From Mesostigma viride (lineage: Eukaryota > Streptophyta > Mesostigmatophyceae > Mesostigmatales > Mesostigmataceae): a stretch of DNA of 64,000 nucleotides. Position numbers and translations under genes: made by a program. This document shows positions 11,746-20,976 of this stretch, piece by piece. The stretch lies in assembly GCA_009746045.1 (NCBI GenBank), contig RPFO01000406.1:1656030-1720029 (forward strand), written 5' to 3'. The first letter of the stretch is position 1. The number at the start of each line of letters is the position of its first letter. A model generated the notes under the pieces. The model saw only the letters and a program-made list of their open reading frames with translations, was not told where the DNA came from and searched no databases.

Positions 11746-12272
11746 TTTCGACTCATGCGATGAAATTTAGTCGGGTCATAGTGCATTCGACTCGTCTTTT
11801 GATGACGAACATGCTGGTATAATTTCCTGTGCACAGCTATCGCCCCCGATTTAGTACGTTATCGACATCGGCCTGCCCAGCAGATATCGCCATTCTCGAC
11901 TCGATATGGCGGCATTCCGCCCGTGAATAGCACGCCTGCGACCCCGACATAGCATACGTAATATTACTCGTAGCTATGGAGGCCCAAACATTGAACACCT
12001 GCCGCCCTGGAAACCCGCGACATCGACGACCTTCTTGAGGACGCCAGCCATTCCGCCGACACCGCTACCGCCGCTCACAAGAAACCGCGCACCACGGAAG
12101 CCACTTCCATGCATGGACGCCGAGGCTAACACCGCGCCTGCCAACCCACCGCCCTCACCGTCTGAAAATATACAAGCCTCGGAACCCGCCTGCAACCGGC
12201 CGACCTTGCGGCATTTTTCACCATGCCGCTCGCCGACGTGCAACAAATCCTCAAATTCCGATATACGACGCC
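11746..12272 (+). mobile_element. Probable diverged ORF1-type element head
   Basis: The first 120 bases resemble, at low identity, the leader of the A/C elements (GCTCATAA, then AAATTTAGTCGG, CGTCTTT, GATGACGAACATGCTGGTATAATTT in the same order). Downstream frames are Pro/Ala-rich with KKPRTTE, loosely like the A-element N-terminus. No frame is intact. It is cut by the RT-II copy starting at 12273. This could be an older subfamily, or a chance likeness beyond the leader. Confidence 0.4.
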
Positions 12273-13031
12273 CACGACGGTCCACGGGTGGCGGCCCTGC
12301 CGCGCTGGCCTGGGGCACGCCAGGTGAGGACTTATCGCCCAGGCTGGGCGGGCTTGGTGCCACTGAGCTAGTCTATCTGATGTGTCTACCTGATCTGTGC
12401 GGGCCAGGTGCCGGCTAGGCCCAGGCGCCTGTGCCTAATAATGTGGGAAACATTATTAGGGCAAATCAGCGTACAAATCCTCATTACTAATGTGCAAACC
12501 AAAGGGGATGTGACCTTGCGCAGCATCTTGTTGGTGACATTGCCGTCAAGTCGTTGCTCCAGCTCCTGCGTCAGTGTCCAGGCCGGGCTCAGCGCCATAG
12601 GTCAGGATCGTCAGAATGACGACCTTGAAGAGGTCACGCTTGACGATCCGGGGTAGGGCGGGGTTGCTCCACCAGCGGCGGTGGTCATGGAGTTGCGCCC
12701 ACGCCACGCCGATCCGTGTCGTGAGGTCGTCCTCGCAGTCGGGTCTGAAGCCATGCAACTGCTGAGCAGCTTGAAGCGGCCTGAAGTAGGGTAGTTGACC
12801 TCCGTGTTGTCTAAGAGGCGGAGTGTGGGTGGGGTCCCTGCCATGCCAAGGGCCGGGGCCTCCGTTTTGGGGTTGATTTCTAGCTAGCTAGACCAACTGC
12901 CCCAGCCTCGAGCGCCAGGCAGTCCAGCCAAAGTTGGGCAGACTCCGGCTTCTCGATGAGCGTGATGTCGTCGGCGTAAGCCGTAAATGAGGTCAGCTAG
13001 TAAATTCTGCTTGTTAGCCGGCCCCCCTTGA
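12273..13031 (-). mobile_element. RT-II LINE fragment (minus)
   Basis: The reverse complement matches the RT-II copy at 51666-52370. It carries the region from the GPTNQQNLLADLIYADDITL box through motif D, KLLGSWLP, LTYGAE-W and HIIRHRRLGLAGHLARTDQ to the GTKPAQPGRYVLTWR motif. Several small indels break the frame, and a deletion is present in the TYADD area. Its upstream end joins an A-element 3' UTR near 13032. The right part lies inside the tandem duplication. Confidence 0.8.
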
Positions 13032-13032
13032 T

Positions 13033-13308
13033 GATGCATTAAGTATAGTTTTTAGTCGTGCTTTGCCCATGCAGAGAGTCACTCTCTGCTGAGATGCCAT
13101 GCCCTAGAGCTCTATTGCCGAGCCAAAATCATCTTCCACCCCATGTCCGCACCTTAGCTGCTGCAAATACATGGAGGTGCAGGTGCACCTAGTGTCGAGG
13201 TGTAGGTGCACCTAGTGTACCCAGAGTACTAGGTGGCTGTTTACATCCCCGCCTGCAGGTTGTCAGGTTGTAGCCCAGAATGTATCAAAAACCATAGTCC
13301 CCTTCTCA
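13033..13308 (+). mobile_element. A-type 3' UTR fragment (first copy; second at 14002-14278)
   Basis: The fragment starts at GATGATGCATTAAG and includes the CATGCAGAGAG...CTCTCTGCTGAGATGCC block and a CCACCCTTGCAG-like stretch (here CCCCGCCTGCAGG). It ends at CCCCTTCTCAGGG, just before the expected terminal hairpin, where the minus-strand RT-III tail begins. Confidence 0.65.
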
Positions 13309-13311
13309 GGG

Positions 13312-13795
13312 CGATTAAAAATTAAAAAATGAAATTATAACATGCCTACGTTGGGAGATCATGTAGCACATTGGTGCACATTCCTTGCTGGATGGGTGGA
13401 GGTGGACGAAGCCGCGTAATCGAACTAACCTAACTCTAAGCTTTCTAGTCTAGAAAATCCTAACTACACTATATCTCAGCAAAACGCCCCTTCCTCTTGC
13501 GGAGGAGGTGGCTTGCCCACAGGGGCTGGCGTGTGGGCCTGGACAATCTTCTGCCAACTCTTCTTGTTTTCTGCATGCATGGCCGAGTCCAAAGAAGGGA
13601 GAGGGAGTGGATGCGGTGTTCAAGCTGAGCTGGGACCACTAGGTCAGCCAGCAACGTATCTGGGTGTAGTTCATGGCAGGTTTGCCTAGCTTCCTAGGAA
13701 TGTCCTTGGGGCCAGGCCAGGTCAAGATATGCCGCCCTGGTTGGCCAAGCCGCTGGGGGCCATGTGTTACGTATTATCAAGGAGCATTATACTCC
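13312..13795 (-). mobile_element. RT-III LINE 3' fragment (minus; second copy 14282-14765)
   Basis: On the minus strand this reads the last 60 or so residues of the RT-III ORF (PAQLEHRIHSLSLLWT, then the KTRR/RKRKGRF end at 13469-13654), the 3' UTR with GATTACGCGGCTTC, and the degenerate stem-loop ATGATCTCCCAACGTAGGCAT with an AT-rich tail. The RT domain itself is absent. The same fragment lies in both units of the tandem duplication. Confidence 0.75.
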
Positions 13796-14860
13796 CGAGC
13801 CACGAGCCACGATGCCAAGGGCCGGGGCCTCCGTTTTGGGGTTGATTTCTAGCTAGCTAGACCAACTGCCCCAGCCTCGAGCGCCAGGCAGTCCAGCCAA
13901 AGTTGGGCAGACTCCGGCTTCTCGATGAGCGTGATGTCGTCGGCGTAAGCCGTAAATGAGGTCAGCTAGTAAATTCTGCTTGTTAGCCGGCCCCCCTTGA
14001 TGATGCATTAAGTATAGTTTTTAGTCGTGCTTTGCCCATGCAGAGAGTCACTCTCTGCTGAGATGCCATGCCCTAGAGCTCTATTGCCGAGCCAAAATCA
14101 TCTTCCACCCCATGTCCGCACCTTAGCTGCTGCAAATACATGGAGGTGCAGGTGCACCTAGTGTCGAGGTGTAGGTGCACCTAGTGTACCCAGAGTACTA
14201 GGTGGCTGTTTACATCCCCCGCCTGCAGGTTGTCAGGTTGTAGCCCAGAATGTATCAAAAACCATAGTCCCCTTCTCAGGGCGATTAAAAATTAAAAAAT
14301 GAAATTATAACATGCCTACGTTGGGAGATCATGTAGCACATTGGTGCACATTCCTTGCTGGATGGGTGGAGGTGGACGAAGCCGCGTAATCGAACTAACC
14401 TAACTCTAAGCTTTCTAGTCTAGAAAATCCTAACTACACTATATCTCAGCAAAACGCCCCTTCCTCTTGCGGAGGAGGTGGCTTGCCCACAGGGGCTGGC
14501 GTGTGGGCCTGGACAATCTTCTGCCAACTCTTCTTGTTTTCTGCATGCATGGCCGAGTCCAAAGAAGGGAGAGGGAGTGGATGCGGTGTTCAAGCTGAGC
14601 TGGGACCACTAGGTCAGCCAGCAACGTATCTGGGTGTAGTTCATGGCAGGTTTGCCTAGCTTCCTAGGAATGTCCTTGGGGCCAGGCCAGGTCAAGATAT
14701 GCCGCCCTGGTTGGCCAAGCCGCTGGGGGCCATGTGTTACGTATTATCAAGGAGCATTATACTCCCGAGCCACGAGCCACGAGGTAGCCATGGCTGACGG
14801 CGGAGCTCATAACTTTCACGTTTGGGCACCAAATTCGGCTGTGACTATCACAATCGCTTC

Positions 14861-15022
14861 CCCATCTACTGCTTAACACTCGCACAATGGTTGGGGAATG
14901 ATGCAGACGATATTTGTTTAAACTTTTGTGTAATTATTTTTTCTAATGAGATTAGCATATGTAGTACTCCGTGGCATGCCTTTGCGCATATGACACGCAA
15001 GTACTTACTTACTTACTTACTT
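14861..15022 (+). mobile_element. 162-bp retroposed fragment with (ACTT)n tail
   Basis: The insertion splits the A leader. ACAATCGCTTC occurs on both sides (14850-14860 and 15023-15033). It ends in five to six TACT/ACTT units, and its body is AT-rich and non-coding. The tail and TSD fit a 5'-truncated LINE or a SINE of a family not otherwise seen here. Confidence 0.75.
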
Positions 15023-15090
15023 ACAATCGCTTCGTCTTTCTAAGACGCACACGCTGATATAATTTTCCGAAGCTATTACATATGCAATAT

Positions 15091-15591
15091 ATGACGAGCA
15101 AACGCTCCGCTACGCAACGCAGCCTGGCGGCTGCGCTAGGCCCTGAAAATACGTCTGCAGCTCCGGCTGCAGCCTCGCCCTCCGGTCCGGATCGAAGGCA
15201 GTGGTGACACTAGTCGCGCACTGGTGGTCGCCCAGATCCCTCCCGGGCTTTCCTTGCCCTCTGCATCGCCTGAGCCCAAGCCGGCAGTCGCCCCGGCAAA
15301 CCTGGCTGGTCTGAGCGCGATTTTGACGTCGACAGGTTATTTTCCACCTGCGACATCCTCAGGCCTGGCCTTTTCGACATGCCACCCATCAAGATACTGG
15401 AGCTCGTGTTTTACGGGTCACACGCCTCGCTGCTGGCCCTGTTCCAGCACCTCAACCAATTCAATTTTTTCCGCAATTAACGGAGCTGACGGCAGGTTTC
15501 CCACCGCGCATCTGACATGCCGACTCACTGGGTCGGCTGGTCTCGCCCACGCCTTCAGCTCGATCGCGCCGCTCTCTTTACCATCCTTAAT
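15091..15591 (+). pseudogene. ORF1-A N-terminal part
   Basis: From the ATG at 15091 the frame reads MTSKRSATQRSLAAALGPEN, then a Ser/Ala/Pro-rich segment. This is the best-preserved N-terminus among the copies. A frame change follows within about 40 codons. The segment ends at CTCTTTACCATCCTTAA, which recurs at the start of the continuing part near 16366-16384. Confidence 0.65.
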
Positions 15592-15932
15592 TAATTAATA
15601 AGCACGTGACTGCATCATGTGGGTGCCAATAGTAACAGAGTAAAGGAACCTTCAACCCTATACATATACACAGCGAGAAGGAGGGAGGGCGCCCTAGCTT
15701 CTCTCACTGCCGCAGGTGGGCAGGCCACAGAGCGCTCTCTCCACGGCATGGTGCATCATGCCGGGGCGCAACATGCTGTGGGTGCAATACAACCAGTGCA
15801 ATACATACCATAGGTATGTAGGCTGACGCATAGCTTATGCTACAAATGTGAGGTGGGCTCAAGACGTCGGCTAATTAAGGCGCAAGCTGATGACCACAAG
15901 GTGCCAGAGCTAATTGAAGGTACTATAACGCT
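15592..15932 (-). mobile_element. SINE1 copy 1 (minus)
   Basis: About 340 bp matching 17563-17904 along its length. Its 3' end (left) is a TTAA-type tail preceded by the stem-loop CACGTGACTGCATCATGTG (15603-15621), a two-change variant of the RT-II hairpin. No TSD was found. It has no open frame. Confidence 0.7.
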
Positions 15933-16024
15933 GTGCGCTAATATCGTTTCAAGTGCTGTAATGCCTAAGCTATCCCATAATCCATTGCCCCCAGCTCGAC
16001 AACTAGCTTGAGTGCTCTATCCCG

Positions 16025-16330
16025 GGGAAGCCCGGGGGGGCTTCCACTGATTTTTTTAAGTAGTCAGTTTCTTGTTGACATAAAGGTCCCCGCCCCGCCA
16101 GTACACCTGGGGCTTCTCAGGGTTGGTCTTGTGGCGGGATGTAGTCGGGCCACTGATCGCGGCGTTGCTGCTGCTGGGCTGGCGTCAGGTCGTCGTCAAG
16201 CGACCAGGAGGTGTCCACCAGCTTCTTGCGGCGAGAGAGGAACCGAACTCGGGCTGTGATGTCGCTGAAGGTGAGGACCACTGGAGGGGGCCCAGCCTTG
16301 GCCCGTGGATGGGGCAGGCGGTAGTATAGA
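16025..16330 (-). mobile_element. ORF1-B fragment (minus)
   Basis: The reverse complement resembles 22340-22570. It encodes pieces of the ORF1 C-terminal domain (DDDLTPAQQQQRRDQWPDY-like, then VYWRGGDLYVN-like) with frame breaks. It lacks the N-terminal half and tail. The CCCGGGGAAGCCCGGG run at 16021-16036 resembles the CTCCCGGGCTCCCCCGG region after the B fragment at 48.85 kb. Confidence 0.55.
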
Positions 16331-16335
16331 TAGTC

Positions 16336-17562
16336 TAATTGCCCCCGCCTTCAGCTCGCAGCTGAGTCTCTTTACCATCCTTAAGCGCTCTGCCGAGGAC
16401 CTTCTGAACCCCGCCCCCTTGACCGAATCCACCTTCCTCCTCCATGCACCTCCAAGACGCCATCTCACAGCACGTGACGCCCCTCGCTGCAGATATGTGG
16501 CAGCTGTGGGCCGCACGCTGGCCAGCTGCTGAGGTCCCCGCCATTTCCACCGCCACCGCCACCCTCCTCGCCTCCACCCCCCCCACACACACCGCCTCCA
16601 CCGACTCCATCACCGCCCAGCTCCGCGACATCGGTACCAGCGCGCGCCTCCAGGATAACGCCATCGCCATCGGATGCCTGCAAAACACCGCAGGCATCAC
16701 CGCCCAGGCGGTGAAGCACATTGCCGCCAAGCCAGCCCCCGCTGGCCTGGCTGGCGATGCTCCGGCTCCCACCCAGACCTGGGCGGACATGCTTAATGGG
16801 TTAAGCAACACACCACCTCCACCACCTCCGGCGTCGCAGCCCAGCTCCAGCGGCAGACGCTTGACCTCCGCGAGGAGGCCGAGCTCGCCGAAGCGCAGCC
16901 TCAACGTCATCGTCAAGAACTTCGACATGGAGGAAGGTGAGAATTCCGAGAAGCTTGCCCGTGCGTTTGAGAGAGAAATCCTTGCACGCATGGGCCTTAC
17001 TGGTGAGATCGAGCTGGTCGCCCACCGCCTTCCCCGCGCGCGGCGTAAGGCAGGGGCGCCCCCGCTCCTTCTCACCTTTAAGAACCCGGCGGACAACTGA
17101 TTTCTTTTCTCAGACGCCGCAAGCGGCTTGACTAAGACTCACTTCACCCTTGACGACGACTTGACCCTGCATGGCGCAGCAACAACGGCGACGGGATCGA
17201 CTGCTATGGCCGGCCTACCTCCAGCTCGATCCGGCAGACCAAGGCGGGGCAGTCGGTGTACTGGAATGGGGCGACCATGCATCTACGTCGGCCACAAGCC
17301 CTGGCACGCGACCCCCGCGGCCCCAGCGACTCCAGACACCCCATGCAGCTTAGGGGAATACAGCAGCAGTAGTGTAGAATTGATAGACCGTGGCCATGTA
17401 AATGCATGTACACCTCCTACAGGCACGTACTATACCAGCTGATTCAAGAGCATTATTTAGCCATGTACATGTGTGCCTATGATGTGCCACACCCCAGATG
17501 ATGCCTAGCTTTATCTAGTCATGCTGTGCCCACGCAGAGAGCTGCATGCTCTCTGCTGAGAT
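16336..17562 (+). pseudogene. ORF1-A C-terminal part and 3' UTR
   Basis: The frame 16444-17100 carries a long helical region (SITAQLRDIGTSARLQDNAI, then AGITAQAVKHIAAKPAPAG). This precedes the RRM-like part with MEEGENSEKLARAFEREILA, GEIELVAHRLPRARRKAGAP and LLTFKNPADN. The frame then shifts, and 17130-17340 carries the DDDLTL...QQQRRR...WPAYLQL domain. The 3' UTR (from about 17345) has the GAATACAGCAGCAGTAGTGTAG block common to A copies. As in L1 ORF1p, the protein would bind and chaperone element RNA. Confidence 0.7.
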
Positions 17563-17904
17563 TAATAAGCACGTGACTGCGTCACGTGGGTGCCAATACA
17601 GAGTATAAAGGAACCTTCAGCCGTATATACACAGCGAAAAGGAGGGAGGGCGCCCTAGCACCTTCTCTCACTGCCCCAAGTGGGCAGGCCACAGAGCGCT
17701 CTCTCCACGGCATGGTGCATCATGCCGGGGCGCAACACTGTGGGTGCAATACAACCAGTGCAATACCATAGGTAGGCACAGCCTACCTATGGTATTATCG
17801 GACGCATAGCTTATGCTACAAATGTGAGGTGGGCTCAACACGTCGGCTAATTGAAGCACGCAAGCTGATTACCACAAGGTGCCAGAGCTAATTGAAGGTA
17901 CTAA
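17563..17904 (-). mobile_element. SINE1 copy 2 (minus), TSD-flanked, LINE-like 3' hairpin
   Basis: This is a complete-looking 342-bp non-coding element. TCTCTGCTGAGAT flanks it on both sides (17550-17562 and 17905-17917). On its own strand it ends in CACGTGACGCAGTCACGTG (17570-17588), then TTATTAAT, the same stem-loop and tail as RT-II LINEs, while its body is unrelated to them. Near its 5' end TTAGCTCTGGC and GCTTCAATTAG sit about 38 bases apart and weakly recall tRNA A and B boxes. A perfect 15-bp inverted repeat with a 3-base loop lies at 17763-17795. I infer a SINE mobilised by the RT-II LINE. Confidence 0.72.
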
Positions 17905-17969
17905 TCTCTGCTGAGATGCCACGCTCTAGCCATTGTCTAGCCATGATGATCTTCCGGCCCACGTACCTA

Positions 17970-18420
17970 TGTCAGGGCCTTTAGTAGTTGAATGCCCGAT
18001 TGTGGGAGGCTGAGCCCGCAGCCGCCACTGATTGCTATTGAACCCTTGCAGCTGGCCAGGCCGCAAGGAGCTCAGCGGCGCGGCGCTAACCGATAAGGCA
18101 TGCTCGAGCCTCTAACCCGAGACTACCGGCCGGTAGGCCACCCGATAGTGCATGCTCGAGCCTCTAACCCGAGACTACCGGCACTCAGCGGATCTGTGCT
18201 ACCGAGGGCGACGGTTCTCTGACCGTCCCAGCGCGCACTGGCTTCCGTACCTTGCTTAGGCACCGACTAGCATCTAGACACCAATCTTTGATGCCCACCT
18301 GACTATAGGCGCCCAGGCCTGAGGCCGGCGACTACCGGCCAGCGGATAGATGCCACTCGGGAGCACAACTCCTTTAGGTAGGTTTCTGAATACATAGTGC
18401 TGTGCAGGCGTAGACGCGTA
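17970..18420. other. Unidentified insertion in A 3' UTR with internal 30-bp direct repeat
   Basis: A-element UTR sequence stops near 17970 and resumes near 18420. The intervening DNA is GC-rich, with no frame. It contains GCATGCTCGAGCCTCTAACC and the following 13 bases twice (about 18102-18133 and 18152-18183). No terminal repeats or TSD were found. Confidence 0.4.
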
Positions 18421-18510
18421 GTTTACACCCTACCCGGCCGTTGTGCACAGGAAGTAGCCCAGAGTGCATGTATTATAGACCATATACCCCTTCTCCGGGA
18501 TTATATATGT

Positions 18511-20715
18511 TCATTGAGAATGATAGATTACGGAGGTGAGATAGGCATGCAACATAAGGAAAAAACCGATAACTGGGAGAATAAAACCCTGAAGAAATTA
18601 ATAGTAATCTGACACAGACATCCAAGGATCACGCCAGCGGCACAAGGTACAACTAACTATACATCACAAAACTACACGCAGCAACAGCGCTGCCGGCCCA
18701 CCATGCAGGCCTGGAAGGAATCTAGACCGCGTGGGTCGCGACAAAGTCGGCCCGGGTGCGGCGGAATAACACATCAGCCACGGTGCGAGTGAGGGCGAGT
18801 GACAGACGCTGCCGCCAATACGAGGACCACGTGCGGGCCGACCACGGGGCGGTCTGACCCTCGAGGTCGAGGCGGTCTTCACGGCGCTGGCAGCACTCGT
18901 GGAAAAACTCCGCTGTCTTGGGGCCCATGGCCCCGAACTCCTCAAGGACAAAGGGGATGACCCGGTGGGGCCCCACATTGCCGTAGGAGGCAAACTTGTC
19001 GCGCTCAGCCACAGCGGCAGCAGCGCCGGCATCCACAGCCGCCCGGAGGATGTGGCGACCGGAAAGCGGCCGAGCCACGGAGACATCGATGAGCAGGTGG
19101 CAACCCTGCCCGTCGTAGTCAAGCACGGTAATGTCGGGGCGGTGGTTGGGTGAGTAGAGGGCGGCCCCATCCGCGTCCTCGCACTTAATGGTGGAGTGGG
19201 GAAAGACCGACCGAACCATGGCACACACCACCCGGAGGAGAGCGGTATGGAGATAGAGGAACCAGTTCTGGTTCTGCTGGCCACCCATGCACGCGATGTA
19301 GTGCGTCCCAGTAGTATCCAGAGCAAGCCCGCAGCTGCCGCAGGACGCACCCGCCGTGATGAGAGGTTGCGGGGCAAAGAGCTGGTGGCGGAGAGCGATG
19401 GCGTAAAGGGCCGGAACCAGTGTGAACAAAGGGCTCATGGGGAGGGCGCGCAGGAATGCGGACCCCACGCTCCCCTCAAGGGAAACGGAGTGAAGCCAAG
19501 CCTTCCCCTGATCGTTCAAGCTCGCATGCAGACCCATCCAGTCGGCACAGTGTAGTATACCCGCGTAGGTCTTTTGTTGTTTTTCATGAACGCAGGCAGG
19601 GAAGACACTAGGACTGACGACAGTGGACACGCCGGGCGTGCCCCGGGGCAGGCGACGGTGGACGGCCTGAGCGGGGCGGACGAGGTCGCAAGCCTGCTGG
19701 ATCCCGAGGTAAGAATCCTGCACAGCCTGCACAAAGGGGAAGGGGGATGGGGTGACCAAGTCGGGAATGGCGCTGACGGCGCTGGGGACCAACCGGCGGA
19801 TCTCCGCCCAGGCCTGAGCAACAGAGCCAAGGAAGGCGGCGGGGGCGAGGCGGGCGGCGCGGGTGAGCCCACACCCGCCCATGCGGCAGGGGAGGGTGGC
19901 CAAGCGCATGGAGTGAGCTGGCAGGCTAGGGCCGGGGAGGAGCACCTGCAAGGCGGCCTGAATGCGCTCGTCATGGCCTTCCGCGGCAAGCCGCACCAAG
20001 TGGGGGGGAGCGCCACGGAGCCAGTGAACCACCCGCGGGTGGGCGCAAAACCACAGGAGGAGCCCTTTGGTCTGGGGGTCCTTGAGGCGCGCCCAAGTCT
20101 CAAGGACATGGGTGCGCTGTTCCACGGTGGCCCGGAGCTCCTCTTCGACGTAGTCAGGGTCACCCACAGGGACGCCCAGGCACGAGAAACCACGCGCCCG
20201 CGCCAATGCCCCCGGGATAGCCGCGGGGAAGCCAGAGCAGTCCCCCTGGGGCGAAAAGACTGCACACTTGGGGAGGGTGAGCCGAAGGTTGATGGCCGCC
20301 ATGGCCACTTCAAGGGCAGCCAGGGCGGCAACCACAGCGTCGGCCGGGCCAAGGGCATGGATATCGTCCATGTAGGCGAGGAGCACGACATCCGGGTGCG
20401 CAGCGTGGACACCTTGGAGAGCCTTGTGCAGCGGGGCAGACAGGTAAAAGGGGCCGAGGGGGTCACCTTGCTGGGTTCCCGTGCGGGAAGCGATGTCGGC
20501 GAACGTCCCATCCTCCATGAGGAAGGAGAGTTGAGTGGGTTCGCCGTAGCAGGCTGCTGTCCACGCAAGAAGGTCAGGGAACGCCTCGCCGACGGCCTCA
20601 AAGATGCTAGCCTTGGTGACAGCATTGAACGCATTGTGGCAATCCACCTTCAGCGCCACATGGGTCGGATGCGTCTCGAGGTAGGCCTGAACTGTGTGCA
20701 CGATGATGTCGCTGC
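18511..20715 (-). mobile_element. RLE-type LINE (R2/Dualen-like), 5'-truncated, 16-bp TSD
   Basis: CCGGGATTATATATGT occurs at 18495-18510 and 20716-20731, exactly bracketing a 2.2-kb minus-strand element in an A-element 3' UTR. The element starts within its RT domain, encodes RT, a CCHC motif and a restriction-like endonuclease, and has a 3' UTR of about 210 bp without a simple-repeat tail. The open frame and perfect TSD indicate recent insertion. Confidence 0.88.
18722..20715 (-). CDS. RT plus restriction-like endonuclease polyprotein (C-terminal part)
   Basis: About 660 residues belong to the element; the frame also runs open into the flank up to 20869. RT motifs run in order: ALKVDCHNAFN (motif A), GTQQGDPLGPFYL (motif B, the GxxQGDPLGP form common in early-branching LINEs) and LLAYMDDIHALG (motif C, near 20355-20390). 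After a thumb-like region comes CGSCGLALDTTGTHYIAC (C-x2-C...H-x4-C, near 19297-19352). Then RPDITVLD and LLIDVSVARP (19079-19145) form the PD...D-x-V core of the PD-(D/E)XK endonuclease used by R2, R4, NeSL and Dualen LINEs. In those families the protein nicks the target and primes reverse transcription there. The RT palm start and any N-terminal DNA-binding fingers are lost to truncation. No internal stop is present. Confidence 0.85.
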
Positions 20716-20754
20716 CCGGGATTATATATGTGCGGCCATACATGTATACTCCCA

Positions 20755-20838
20755 AGGAGCCACGAGCCACGAGCCACGAGCAACGAGCAACGAGCCACGA
20801 CTCGAACGAGCCACGAGCCACGAGCCACGAGCCACGAG
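20755..20838 (+). repeat. CGAGCCA heptamer array at the 5' end of an ORF1 element
   Basis: About ten copies of GAGCCAC and its variant GAGCAAC precede the ATGGCTGACGGCGGAG leader block. Shorter arrays sit at the same place in other A/C copies (14767-14782, 13796-13811; reverse complement at 10455-10497 and about 30372-30395). Copy number varies between elements. Its position just before the conserved leader suggests a 5' terminal or promoter-associated repeat. Confidence 0.75.
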
Positions 20839-20976
20839 GTATAGCCTCATGGCTGACGGCGGAGCTCATAACTTAATTTCACGTTTGGGCACCAAATTCG
20901 GCCGTGAATATCACTATCGCTTCGTCTTTCTAAGACGCACACGCTGATATAATTTTCCGAAGCTATTACGCAATAT

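Larger units (their letters stand above)
12843..14781. repeat. Near-perfect tandem duplication, unit about 970 bp
   Basis: The unit 12843-13811 (969 bp) is followed directly by 13812-14781 (970 bp). By eye I found one difference, an extra C in a C-run (13250 area versus 14220 area). Each unit holds the end of a minus-strand RT-II fragment, an A-element 3' UTR (plus), the 3' part of a minus-strand RT-III LINE, and the first CGAGCCA heptamers of an A element. The near-identity means a very recent event or an assembly duplication. Confidence 0.9.
14767..20750 (+). mobile_element. Composite A element exploded by nested insertions
   Basis: The parts of one A element appear in order: heptamers and leader (14767-14860), leader and ORF1 N-terminus (15034-15591), ORF1 C-terminus and 3' UTR (16336-17562, 17905-17970, about 18420-18510) and the last UTR bases (20716-20750). 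Between them sit an (ACTT)n-tailed fragment, a SINE1 copy next to a B fragment, a second SINE1, an unidentified 450-bp block and an RLE-type LINE. TSDs mark the first, the second SINE1 and the RLE LINE. The 15592-16335 junction carries an imperfect repeat of about 40 bp, so two separate copies are possible there. Confidence 0.6.

Noticed and set aside
19574-20947. 457-codon plus-strand frame
   Set aside because: It is antisense to the RT-RLE polyprotein, which has clear catalytic motifs on the minus strand.
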